Source: Streptomyces liliiviolaceus (GTDB lineage: Bacteria > Actinomycetota > Actinomycetes > Streptomycetales > Streptomycetaceae). From it: 64,000 nucleotides of DNA. Position 1 is the stretch's first letter, and the number at the start of each line of letters is the position of its first letter. The translations under genes and the position numbers were made by a program. Below are positions 1-8,414 of the stretch, in pieces. The notes beneath the pieces were generated by a model that was not told the origin of the DNA, did no database searches, and worked only from the letters and a program-made list of their open reading frames with translations. The stretch is from the NCBI RefSeq assembly GCF_018070025.1, contig NZ_JAGPYQ010000001.1, positions 4,402,001 to 4,466,000 on the forward strand, written 5' to 3'.

Positions 1-104
1 CGATACCACATCTTTCACAGCTGTATAGGCATACCCCTGCCGAGACGGACACCCGATAAGCCCGCACCGTGACAGAGCACAGAGTCGCGCACCATGCCCT
101 GCTG

Positions 105-175
105 AGAAGCTGTCCCGCTTCCTCGGCTGACCGTCACGCGGCGTGACGGTCAGCCGAGGAAGCGGGACAGCTTCT
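105..175. repeat. Perfect 35-bp inverted repeat with a 1-nt centre
   Basis: The arms 105-139 and 141-175 are exact reverse complements around a single G at 140. The structure could form a very long hairpin. There is no clear T-run after either arm. It may be a strong bidirectional terminator or the relic of a mobile-element end; a fold-back assembly artefact is also possible. Confidence 0.85.
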
Positions 176-323
176 GACTCCGTCTGACCGGCGCCTTTGG
201 ACCCTTACGGCGACCGGTGTCTCCACTGCCCCGGCCCCAGGCCCCATCGTGCCCGGAAACCTGGGCACGGCCGCCTTCCGGTGGGAGGCTGGAAATCACT
301 CCCTTCCAGATGCCGGGGGCGCC

Positions 324-725
324 ATGTTGAACTTGCGAAAGGCACTGGCCAAGAGCGGGATCGCCGCTGCTGCGGCCATACTCACCTGGAGCGTCGCGGC
401 ATGCGGAACTACTGAAAAGCCCCCCGGGCCGACGGACTTCCCGAGCGGTGGCGGAAAAGGCCCCAGTAAGTCCCTCCCGAGCGATGGTGGGAAGGGCACC
501 AGTACGTCAGCATCAGGAGTCCCTTCCGACACTGGCGAGGTACCTCCGCCCCCAGAACCACCAACAAACACTCTTCCGAGCAAGAATCCGGAGCCAAACC
601 CAACAGGTACTGAGCCATCGCCGACTTCTGCCCCTGAATGCAGCACCTCGCCCGCTCCCACCTCTTCAACGTCATGTCCCTCGCCCGCACCGGATGACTC
701 CACATCCCCGGGACCTGATTCCTGA
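324..725 (+). CDS. Putative secreted lipoprotein rich in Pro, Ser, Thr and Gly
   Basis: A 133-residue protein that I do not recognise as a named family. The ATG at 324 is chosen because it gives an N-terminus with basic residues (MLNLRKALAKSG), a hydrophobic stretch and a lipobox, SVAAC, with the Cys near residue 25. Upstream in-frame starts would bury this signal. The mature part is low-complexity Pro/Ser/Thr/Gly sequence such as TSPAPTSSTSCPSPAP, typical of an extended surface spacer. It should be lipid-anchored on the outer face of the membrane. The membrane protein at 735 follows 9 bases later and may be co-transcribed. Function is unknown. Confidence 0.6.
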   Translation: MLNLRKALAKSGIAAAAAILTWSVAACGTTEKPPGPTDFPSGGGKGPSKSLPSDGGKGTSTSASGVPSDTGEVPPPPEPPTNTLPSKNPEPNPTGTEPSPTSAPECSTSPAPTSSTSCPSPAPDDSTSPGPDS

Positions 726-734
726 GGCAGCCGG

Positions 735-1760
735 ATGGTCTCGTCACGCGCACCGGCCCCCGCGAGCGGTGCTCCAGGTCCGTCATCTCGTAGTCGACGC
801 CGCTTGGTACGGCAGAGGACTGTGCGACGAGCAGCGCCAGCTGTACCTCCTCCTGCGGCCGGGCCTCGCCGAGTGCGCCGTGAGAGTCGCCGACGCCGCA
901 GGCAACGTCCTCAGCCGGTGGCCGTGTGGAGTGGCAGCGGCGTTGAACTCGCCAACTCCGCTTTGGGCGCCGGCTCGTTCCTCGTGGGCCTGATGTTCTT
1001 CGCCGGGTTCGTCCACAGCAGCGTCTACTACGGGTACTTCCACCTGGAGAGCTCTGCCATCGGCTTTGACACGGTCGAACTCGCGCTGCGCAGCGTGCGG
1101 CTCGTGACCTTTCCCGTACTGATCACGCTGGCTGTGGCGGTGGTTCTGCCCCGCCTTCATGAACTGCTGCCGCTGCTTGGCGTTCCCGCCTACCTCACCC
1201 GGCGCGTGCGCCGTGCCGGACGGGCAGTGGCCCGGGCGTACCTTGCGTTCGTTGCCGCCGGGATCGGTCTGATGCTGGCATGGCGCACGATCCAGTCCTT
1301 CGCCTGGGCTGCTCCCCTGCTGGTGGCGTGCGGATTGGTCCTTGGGCAGACCAGCGCCGCAGCGCCCGCGGTGGCCAGGCCCAGACGTATGTGGGACCGT
1401 GCGCTTCCCGTGGCCGGTGCTGCACTGTTCCTCATGTGGGTCGTGGCCCTGTCGGCCGGGCAACTCGGCCGCCAGGACGCCGAACGGGACGCCGAACGGC
1501 TCGTCGAGCGTGTCGCCGTTCTCGTCCACAGCACCAAGCCGCTGAGCATCACCGGCCCGTCAGGACTGGTGATCGAGGACCTGGGCGAGGGACTGTACTA
1601 CCGGTACCGCTACAGCGGGCTGCGCCTGCTGGTCGAGCGGGACCACCGCTACTACCTGCTGCCCCTGGGCTGGAATCACGACACCGACCCCACGTACGTC
1701 ATCGACGACGACGAAACCATCCGGATCGAACTACGCCCCGGCACTCAGCCCCGCCGCTGA
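735..1760 (+). CDS. Polytopic membrane protein of unknown function
   Basis: A 341-residue protein whose first ~70 residues are Arg/Pro/Ala-rich and may not be coding; a later start is possible. Roughly four hydrophobic segments follow, near residues 78-100, 115-140, 168-205 and 225-243 (for example FLVGLMFFAGFV and VAGAALFLMWVVAL). The C-terminal ~95 residues are soluble and mixed alpha/beta, containing YYRYRYSGLRLLVERDHRYY, and end in an acidic stretch. No catalytic motif is visible. It lies just downstream of the lipoprotein gene in the same direction, so the two may form an envelope-related pair. Coding character from about residue 70 is clear; the start is uncertain. Confidence 0.6.
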   Translation: MVSSRAPAPASGAPGPSSRSRRRLVRQRTVRRAAPAVPPPAAGPRRVRRESRRRRRQRPQPVAVWSGSGVELANSALGAGSFLVGLMFFAGFVHSSVYYGYFHLESSAIGFDTVELALRSVRLVTFPVLITLAVAVVLPRLHELLPLLGVPAYLTRRVRRAGRAVARAYLAFVAAGIGLMLAWRTIQSFAWAAPLLVACGLVLGQTSAAAPAVARPRRMWDRALPVAGAALFLMWVVALSAGQLGRQDAERDAERLVERVAVLVHSTKPLSITGPSGLVIEDLGEGLYYRYRYSGLRLLVERDHRYYLLPLGWNHDTDPTYVIDDDETIRIELRPGTQPRR

Positions 1761-1923
1761 CCTGCCGCGCACCGAAGTCGGTCATCGAGCCTGCACGCCA
1801 GAGCCCTCGTGCGGAATACGTCGACTGCGAAGCCGGTGCCGGCGGGCAGACCTTCATATCTGGATTGGTCACAAGTAGGAGAATGCGGCTCCCCCACCGG
1901 CAAGTCATAGACATGATCTGGGG

Positions 1924-3948
1924 ATGGCCGGACTCGGGGGACGCCGCCAGCGGCGCAACTGGCAACTGACCGACGCCCTGTGCGCACTGCTGCTCATCGC
2001 GAGCGCCGCGTACACGGTCCGGCAGATCTCCCATGGCGGTCTGGAACCGTCCGACATCGTGAGCGTGCTGGGCTTTCTGCTGACCGCGGCCGGGTTCGTG
2101 GCCGGAATCAGGGCGCTGCGGAAGCCGCTGGAGGGCAACGACGCCGAACGTGCGCGGGGCCAGGCCCTGACCCTTGCCAGGCAGGTTGAAGCGGGCGAGA
2201 GCGCGGTCTGGCGGCAGTTGCTGGGTGACGACATCCGCCGCATCAACCTCACCTACATGCTGCACCCGGCCGCGGTCCGGCCGGCGGCGGCCCCGCCTGC
2301 CGGACGCCTGTCGGCCGACGGCCCGGGCCCGGCGACCGTGCCTGACATCGTCACCTACTACCGCGCCACCCGTCCCTCACGGCTGGTCATCACCGGCGCT
2401 CCAGGCGCCGGCAAGACCGTCCTGGCTCTGGAACTCCTGCTGGCCCTCACCGACAGCCGCACCGACGACGATCCGGTCCCGGTCCGAGTTCCGCTCTCCC
2501 AGTGGGACACCGACCGCCAGTCCCTGCCCGACCATCTCCAGCAGCGGCTGGTCGACGCCTACGACTGGCCCGCGGACCTGGCCGCCGACCTGATCCGCCA
2601 CCACCTGGTGCTGCCGGTCCTGGACGGCCTGGATGAGATGGACCCCCTGCTCGCCGACGGCTCCCCCGACCCCGCCGCGCCCCGCGCTACCGCGGTCATC
2701 CGGGCCCTCAACCTGTACCAGCAGGGGCGGGACGCCGGACCGCTCATCCTGACCTGCCGCACCCGCCACTACGACACACTCGCCCCCGGCACCACCCTCC
2801 TGGACGCTGCCCGCATCGCCATCGCCCCCGTCACCACCAGCGACGCCTACACCTACCTGGCTGCCCGAGCACGCGACACGGCCCGCTGGCAGCCCCTGCT
2901 GGACCAACTGGCCGCCCACCCCGGCGGAGTTCTCGCGGCCGTGCTCTCCACTCCGTGGCGGCTGTGCCTGACCGCCACCGTCTACCACGGCGACGGCAAC
3001 CCCGCCGAACTTCTCGCCCTCCCGAACGCCGACGCCCTGGACGAGCACCTCCTAGCCCGCTTCATCCCCGCCGCCACCCGCACCGCCCCCAACCCCCACG
3101 ACTACACCCCCGAGGATGCCCACCGGTGGCTCCACCACCTCACCACCCACCTCGACCCCACCGGCACCCTCCAACCCGCAGCCCCCGCGCGCGCGGAAGC
3201 CACCGACCTCGTCCTGCACGAACTGTGGCCCTTCGCCGGACGCACCCGCGTCCGCGCCACCGACACCCTCATCAGCACCCTCACAGTCCTCATCACGCTC
3301 CCTCTCACCTGCATCCCCACCTCATTGCCATCAGGGCAACTCGCAGCTGCGGTCGTTGTGCTCGCCGTCGTGTTCGGAATGGCTGTTGCCCTCGGAGCCC
3401 CTACTCCCATGGGTCTGAACGACCTGTTCACAACCTTTCCGCCCCGCCGCAACATCGCGGCCGGACTCACGGGCGGGATCGTGCTCGGAATCACCGCCGG
3501 AATCAAGGCTGGCTTCACAGCCGGACTCACCATTGGAATCACGTTCGGGCTCATGGGCTGGGTCGTGCTCGGCTCTGGACCGCAGAAACCGGGCAGGCGC
3601 TGCAGAGCCCGGGATGTCATCAGGGACGACTGCTTGGCCGGGCTCACGTTCGCGCTCACGGTTGGGCTCACGCTTGGAGTCCTGTCCGGGTTCCGGTCCG
3701 GGCTCACGGGACTCGTGTTGGGGGTCGTGGGCGGCATGGCCGGACTCGCGGCCGGTTTTTCTACTTCACGCCGGTATGCAGTGTTCCTGCTCTGCTCGCG
3801 CCGCCGTCTGCCGCTCCAACTCGGCCTCTTCCTCGACTGGGCCGTCACCGCAGGACTCATGCGCTACAGCGGACCCGCCTACCAGTACCGCCACCGCGAA
3901 CTCCAGCACTGGCTCCGTCGGCACCCCCACCCTCCCACCAGCACCTGA
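1924..3948 (+). CDS. Membrane-anchored NACHT-domain NTPase
   Basis: A 674-residue STAND-type ATPase. Two hydrophobic helices near residues 17-30 and 46-62 anchor the N-terminus. The NACHT domain follows, with Walker A GAPGAGKT at 158-165 and Walker B VLPVLDGLDEM at 229-239, then a sensor-like arginine in LTCRTRHYD. The C-terminal third contains repeated Gly-rich hydrophobic segments (GLTGGIVLGITAGIKAGF and similar), probably several more membrane helices, and a short basic tail. Proteins of this layout are common in Streptomyces. NACHT ATPases act as ligand-triggered switches, often in antiphage or regulatory roles. No separate effector domain is seen here, so the output is unknown. A large palindrome follows its stop. 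Confidence 0.85.
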   Translation: MAGLGGRRQRRNWQLTDALCALLLIASAAYTVRQISHGGLEPSDIVSVLGFLLTAAGFVAGIRALRKPLEGNDAERARGQALTLARQVEAGESAVWRQLLGDDIRRINLTYMLHPAAVRPAAAPPAGRLSADGPGPATVPDIVTYYRATRPSRLVITGAPGAGKTVLALELLLALTDSRTDDDPVPVRVPLSQWDTDRQSLPDHLQQRLVDAYDWPADLAADLIRHHLVLPVLDGLDEMDPLLADGSPDPAAPRATAVIRALNLYQQGRDAGPLILTCRTRHYDTLAPGTTLLDAARIAIAPVTTSDAYTYLAARARDTARWQPLLDQLAAHPGGVLAAVLSTPWRLCLTATVYHGDGNPAELLALPNADALDEHLLARFIPAATRTAPNPHDYTPEDAHRWLHHLTTHLDPTGTLQPAAPARAEATDLVLHELWPFAGRTRVRATDTLISTLTVLITLPLTCIPTSLPSGQLAAAVVVLAVVFGMAVALGAPTPMGLNDLFTTFPPRRNIAAGLTGGIVLGITAGIKAGFTAGLTIGITFGLMGWVVLGSGPQKPGRRCRARDVIRDDCLAGLTFALTVGLTLGVLSGFRSGLTGLVLGVVGGMAGLAAGFSTSRRYAVFLLCSRRRLPLQLGLFLDWAVTAGLMRYSGPAYQYRHRELQHWLRRHPHPPTST

Positions 3949-4018
3949 CCGGCTGACCGCCTACGGCATCTGGGGTACCAGCAGCGTGGCTCCGACCGCC
4001 GTCCCAGTCACCTTCCTT

Positions 4019-4076
4019 TGACGAGTGCCACGCCGACCGCACCGCCGCGGCGGTGCGGTCGGCGTGGCACTCGTCA
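4019..4076. terminator. 58-bp perfect palindrome downstream of the NACHT gene
   Basis: Positions 4019-4047 and 4048-4076 are exact reverse complements with no unpaired centre. It lies 70 bases after the NACHT stop codon and before the next same-strand gene. GC-rich hairpins without a T-tract are the usual Streptomyces terminator type, so a bidirectional terminator is the simplest reading. Confidence 0.7.
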
Positions 4077-4291
4077 TGACGGCGCAGGATCCGGCGGGAC
4101 CAGGTTGGTCGGCTGGCACTGAACTGCCGCAGGCAACGCAGGACAGCCGCGGTCGGCGGGGTTCAGCAAGGAGGGTGGCCACCGGGGTGCGGCAGCCACC
4201 CTCCCGGGGGACGTACGGGCGGGCGGACCGTCGCTACACTCCCCCGCACGTTGCCTGCGCTGGGGCACCGTGGACATCCAGGGGGATCACC

Positions 4292-5228
4292 GTGCCGACT
4301 GCCACGTCCGTGAGCGAGGACGCGTTACGCACCATGCTCGCCGACCGCAGCGGCCTGCCCGCCGATACCCTTTGGGCTTCGGTCCATTTCGTGCCGCGCA
4401 CTTTCGGGATGTCCTGGCCGCTGACCGGGGCCCGCGCCGAGGAAGTGCTGTCCGCCCTGCTCGACGAGCTGCGCCGCGTGCTGCCACCGCCCCTGCAGGA
4501 CGAGCCGGACGGCCGCGGGCACCGCTACGTGTACCTGTCCGAGATCACCGACCGTTATGAACGCTGCGACACCCGCCGTATCCTCGACCGTATCCACGCG
4601 GCCGGACCTACTGCGGCCCGCCCGGCTTTCGGCGGCGAGGACTACCACCCGCGGTCCGAGGACGGGTGGGGCGCTCGCCCCTCAGCCGCCGCCGACCTCG
4701 AAGGCATACCGACCTGGGGCTGGTGGCGTGCGGTGCGTGCGGCCGGACCGCGACCGTACTACCGGATGCCCAACCCGTACGTCGGGGATGAGCCACCGCC
4801 GGTCGACCGCGCCCTCGATCTGCGCGGGCGCGCGGGAAACGATGCGGTCTACCGGGCGGCCCTGCTCACCGCCGTGCGCGAAGACCCCCGGCAGATCGAC
4901 TGCTGGGCGCACCTGGGCAGTGACGCCTTCGAGCGCGCCGGGGGGACGATGTCGCCTTGTCCCAGGCTTTGGGCTTCTACCAGACGGCCGTCGCGGTCGC
5001 CGAACTGTCGTTGCCGCCGCTGTTCTGTCCTGGAGCGAGCTGGACAACCGGCCCTTTCACCGGGCCCTGCACGGCCTCGCACTGACGTGGTGGCGACTGG
5101 GTGAAACCAAGAAGGCGACAGCCGTCTTCAGTAACAGTCTGTGGACCAACCCCGACGACAACCAGGGCATCAGGTATCTGATCGGGCAGGCGAAGGCGGG
5201 CGTCGCGTGGACCACTGAGGAGTTGTAG
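4292..5228 (+). pseudogene. TPR-like conserved protein gene with two frameshifts
   Basis: The GTG at 4292 is preceded by an AGGGGGA ribosome site at about 4280. The first frame codes well to about residue 215 (HLGSDAFERAGG). Meaningful sequence then continues in a second frame (DDVALSQALGFYQTAVAVAE) and, after a second shift near 5010, in a third frame (SWSELDNRPFHRALHGLALT) to the stop at 5228. Joined, the pieces read like a conserved Streptomyces protein whose C-terminus resembles TPR units (LALTWWRLGETKKATAVF). Two independent indels within ~100 bases make it a probable pseudogene unless they are sequencing errors. The molecular role of the intact family is not known to me. Confidence 0.65.
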
Positions 5229-5256
5229 CCCGCTCGGATTTTTCGTTGTGAGGCGT

Positions 5257-5982
5257 TCAGCGGCGAGTGACGGTGAAGCCGCTCTCGTTGACGGCGGCCG
5301 TCCACACGTCTCGGTCGAACCACTTCGTCATGTTCGGCTGCATGTCGGTGATGGCGTCCATCCGGGCGTTCCAGTCGTGCCCGGCCGGGCCGCGGTCACC
5401 GCACCCGCTGCAGCCGTCCTCGCCGTGGATGTGGCCGGCCATCCAGGCGTTGACCGCCACGTTGACGATGACCGCATACAGATCGCCGCCGCTCTGCGCC
5501 AGGGAATCCGGCACGCCGGCGAGGATCAGGGCCAGCTCGGGGTTACCGACCGGCGGCATCGGGGCCTGCCCGGCGCCTTTTTCGGTGCTGCTCTCCTGGT
5601 AGGACGACAGGCTCTGCGCGAGGTGGTCGGCCGTTGTGGCGGCGTCGAAGTAGCGCCAGGCAGAGCGCACCTGGATCCCGTGCCGCTCGGAGACGGTGGT
5701 GATCTGCTGCTCGATGGTGTCCGCCACAGTCGATGGCGAGAGGGTCACTTCGCGGCGGGCCAGTGCAGCGAGCGTCTGAGCAACAGCGTCCTTGAAACCT
5801 TTGGTGTTCCGCACGAACGCATCGTAGGGCTGCTGGTCGACCGACCTGGGTGCTTCGCCCGAACTGACCAGAGCGCTCGGGTTCCCTGGCCGGCGGTCTC
5901 TGGCGTGCTGCAAGCCGACACAAGTCGCCCTTGAGCGGGGCCGTGCGCTGCTCGCACCGCACACCGCGGGCCGGGCCGACAA
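5257..5982 (-). CDS. Hypothetical protein
   Basis: An open frame of 241 codons beginning with TTG at 5982. The first ~45 residues are Arg/Pro/Ala-rich and look non-coding. From about residue 48 (DQQPYDAFVRNTKGFKDA) the composition is that of a soluble helical protein. A compact His/Cys cluster, HIHGEDGCSGCG, near residue 185 could bind a metal. I do not recognise the family. No convincing ATG or GTG is present where coding character begins, so the gene may use the TTG or may have lost its 5' end. It converges with the TPR-like pseudogene, with only 28 bases between the two ends. Confidence 0.45.
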   Translation of the reverse strand: MSARPAVCGASSARPRSRATCVGLQHARDRRPGNPSALVSSGEAPRSVDQQPYDAFVRNTKGFKDAVAQTLAALARREVTLSPSTVADTIEQQITTVSERHGIQVRSAWRYFDAATTADHLAQSLSSYQESSTEKGAGQAPMPPVGNPELALILAGVPDSLAQSGGDLYAVIVNVAVNAWMAGHIHGEDGCSGCGDRGPAGHDWNARMDAITDMQPNMTKWFDRDVWTAAVNESGFTVTRR

Positions 5983-6038
5983 GAGGTGAGAAGCGGTCCC
6001 CGGTGCCCGTCCTGTTCGTGCACGATGGGGTCGTGAGC

Positions 6039-6419
6039 ATGAGTGCGGCGGGTTCTGCCGACGTCGAAGCAGGTTGGCAGGCAGTCCGTGACGACGGACG
6101 GGTGCGGACGGAGCTGCTGGAAGCGGCCTACGCGGAACCCTGCCTGCGGCAGCTTTTCCCCTGGACCGGGATGGGTGAACTTCACTTCAGCCGCTGCACC
6201 GGCGGGCGATGGACCTGGGACATCCCCTTCATCCAGCCTGCCGCCGGAGGGACCTACTGGGTCTCGGGCCCCCTTCGAACCCAGACGGTGGGTCCGGCCC
6301 TCACCGCCCAGGACGCCATCGTCATGGTGGTCCAACGCCTCCCCGCGGGGTGCGGTCCCGCTTTCCCTGGTACTCCCGAAGAACTCGCAGCTCACGAAGC
6401 CTCAGCACGGAAGCAGTAG
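6039..6419 (+). CDS. DUF6193-family protein
   Basis: A 126-residue protein. The segment LFPWTGMGELHFSRCT followed by WDIPFIQPAAGGTYWVSGP and a closing AIVMVVQRLP fits the DUF6193 family of Streptomyces, which has been annotated as associated with natural-product biosynthesis but whose biochemistry is undefined. It is soluble, with no signal or membrane segment. ATG 6039 is chosen; GTG 6033 two codons earlier is equally possible, and both have a GATGGGG ribosome site upstream. The gene is transcribed alone, divergent from the hypothetical gene on its left. The family call rests on recalled sequence patterns and was not searched. Confidence 0.6.
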   Translation: MSAAGSADVEAGWQAVRDDGRVRTELLEAAYAEPCLRQLFPWTGMGELHFSRCTGGRWTWDIPFIQPAAGGTYWVSGPLRTQTVGPALTAQDAIVMVVQRLPAGCGPAFPGTPEELAAHEASARKQ

Positions 6420-6639
6420 ACGAGCGACCAGTCGAAGAACTTTCCCATTGCGGGCCGTGCGCGTGAACAGGCGGGCCTCACTGCGACCAGACGCGGTCGC
6501 CCTGCGCTCACTCGCCGGTCAGAGAGGGATGATTGCCGTCGCTTTCCGGCTGTTTGCGGTCGGCGCCGGCGCGGAGCGCGCAGGGCGGGGATGCTCAGAT
6601 CGGTACGCGTGTGTTCCGTCCGACGGGAACGAGCGAGCC

Positions 6640-7143
6640 GTGAACCTTGTCGACCACCGCCATGAGCGTGATATCGCCCGCGAGCTGGGAGGCCCGGCCC
6701 CCTACGACCCGGCCTGGCTGAACGGCCAGGGCCGTGCCCTGACCGTGGACGGCACTGCGGTGGCCCGGCTGTACGGGGCGGCCCGCGAGGGCTGCGACCA
6801 CTGCCGCGAGGACTCGCTGGAAGAGCTGGGCCGGAATCCGGCCCAGGTGGCCGCGCTGGCCCTGTGGGCCTGCACGCGCGTGACGGACCTCTTCAACGGC
6901 CTGCCCGTGGAGATGCTGGAGAACGGCGACCCGGCCTTCCGTCGGCTGGCACAGGCCTACTCCGACAGCACCTTCCAACACGGCTCCGCGGTACGCGAGC
7001 TGACTGACCTGCACGAGGTCTGTCTGCGCCTGGACCCCAGCGCCCTGCAACCCGCCGCGGAACGGGCGCCGCAGGTGCTGCTCTCAGCCTTTGACCCGGC
7101 CCTGTTTGGCTCCCCGATCGGTGCCTACGCACCCGAGGATTGA
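6640..7143 (+). CDS. Hypothetical helical protein
   Basis: A 167-residue protein starting at GTG 6640 with GGGAAC upstream; the same frame stays open to the left but loses coding character. Visible features are a CDHC pair (REGCDHCREDS) near residue 50 and mainly helical amphipathic sequence (ALALWACTRVTDLFNGLP). No signal peptide or membrane helix is seen. I do not recognise the family. It follows the DUF6193-like gene on the same strand after 220 bases and could be transcribed with it. The Cys pair may be structural or metal-binding, but there is no second pair to complete a zinc site. Confidence 0.5.
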   Translation: MNLVDHRHERDIARELGGPAPYDPAWLNGQGRALTVDGTAVARLYGAAREGCDHCREDSLEELGRNPAQVAALALWACTRVTDLFNGLPVEMLENGDPAFRRLAQAYSDSTFQHGSAVRELTDLHEVCLRLDPSALQPAAERAPQVLLSAFDPALFGSPIGAYAPED

Positions 7144-7345
7144 TGCGGGTGGCTGCGAAGCACTCAACGAGTGTCGTTTGTCGACGAGTTCGGATGTCAT
7201 TCAATGCCTGCGGGCCTGCGAATGTAGGTGACTTTCGATGTCACGGGCGTGTCTCACGGCCGGGACATGACCCGACCGCTGGCGACCCTCGGACTCACGT
7301 GATCATTACCGGCCGAGCGCGAGAACGACAGAATCCTGCCTTAGC

Positions 7346-8155
7346 TCAGCAGGGGTCTACTTGTTCATATTTGACCTTACTGTTCGGGTCCAGAATTACA
7401 CCAGAGGGCTCATCATCGCGATAAACATAGTACTCGTCGACGCCTTCGATCGGCTCAAGTCTTTTCGACGTGCGCACCCACGCAACCCCATTGCCGTCAA
7501 TAAATAGCAGAGCATTGGAGATCATTGGCGCTCCAGAAGGAATATCCCTACGCAGCGGGTTTCCATGCCTATCCCACGCCTGACCGCCCGAAAGATTGGC
7601 GCTCCGTAGCGCAAACTGCGAACAAGGCGGCACGGCTCCCAAATGCGCCAAAATATGTATCCTGGGGACAGGCGCAAACCCGTCCGGGGGCATCTCGGAT
7701 GGGAGTGCCACATCGACCTGCATCCTGACGTCTGATATTGGGTCCGGAGATCGGTTCATAACGATTACAGTTTGGCTCCAAGGGCCGCCATATCCGTCCC
7801 CTAGATAAAAAGTAACCTTAGACGCCTGCTCGCGTTCTCTCGCACGTGCGTCTTCACGGGACTGGGAAAGCTGGTCCTCCGAAACCAAGGCGCCGTAGTA
7901 GGTGGCAATTCCGGTGAAAATAATACCTCCAACGGCTGCTGCTGCCGCGATGACTGTCCCAAGCTGGACCCACCAATTCAGGCTGCGCCACCCTCTGGGC
8001 TCGGGCCCTTGAGCCCTCGCTCGCGGCCGGACACTGTCCGGGCGCGAGCGTTGCCGCGCCACCCTAAGCCTCACTTGTCGCCCTGGGTCAGTCCCCACTA
8101 CTCTTCCCCCTTCGATGACGGGCGCGTGGCCCGCGTCCCCTTCTCCCATGTGCAC
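7346..8155 (-). CDS. Single-pass membrane protein with an extracytoplasmic domain
   Basis: A 269-residue protein. After a basic N-terminal region there is one hydrophobic helix near residues 62-88 (TVIAAAAAVGGIIFTGIATY). A charged coiled-coil-like stretch follows (EDQLSQSREDARAREREQ), then a mixed beta domain with VTFYLGDGYGGPWSQTVIVM. Similar Streptomyces membrane proteins of unknown function exist. GTG 8155 is preceded by GAGGGGA at suitable spacing; ATG 8149 is an alternative. The DNA at this gene and on its right (8156-8414) is noticeably less GC-rich than the neighbourhood, which may mark acquired DNA. Nothing else was identified in 8156-8414. Confidence 0.65.
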   Translation of the reverse strand: MHMGEGDAGHAPVIEGGRVVGTDPGRQVRLRVARQRSRPDSVRPRARAQGPEPRGWRSLNWWVQLGTVIAAAAAVGGIIFTGIATYYGALVSEDQLSQSREDARAREREQASKVTFYLGDGYGGPWSQTVIVMNRSPDPISDVRMQVDVALPSEMPPDGFAPVPRIHILAHLGAVPPCSQFALRSANLSGGQAWDRHGNPLRRDIPSGAPMISNALLFIDGNGVAWVRTSKRLEPIEGVDEYYVYRDDEPSGVILDPNSKVKYEQVDPC

Positions 8156-8414
8156 CCAGCAAGTCCCCTCTGGGGGTTTTTGATTTCAAGGGGTCACATT
8201 AACTTTTCTCAATTCCCGTCCATCACAGCCCCCTCGCGGCCCTTGTTGCCGCCATCACAGCGATTCTGGTTAGTCACACAAAACAAATGCCGATTCAGTC
8301 AGGTCCCAAACTTCCGCTACCAATTGATCAATCCAGACATAGGGGCGAGGAGGGGTGGCCGACAGGACGCGGCGGTCTATAAATGCGCGCGGGTAACGGA
8401 CGGCGGGGTGAGGG

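Noticed and set aside
4025..4291. N-terminal extension of the TPR-like gene
   Set aside because: It begins in the palindrome and lacks coding character; GTG 4292 has a proper ribosome site.
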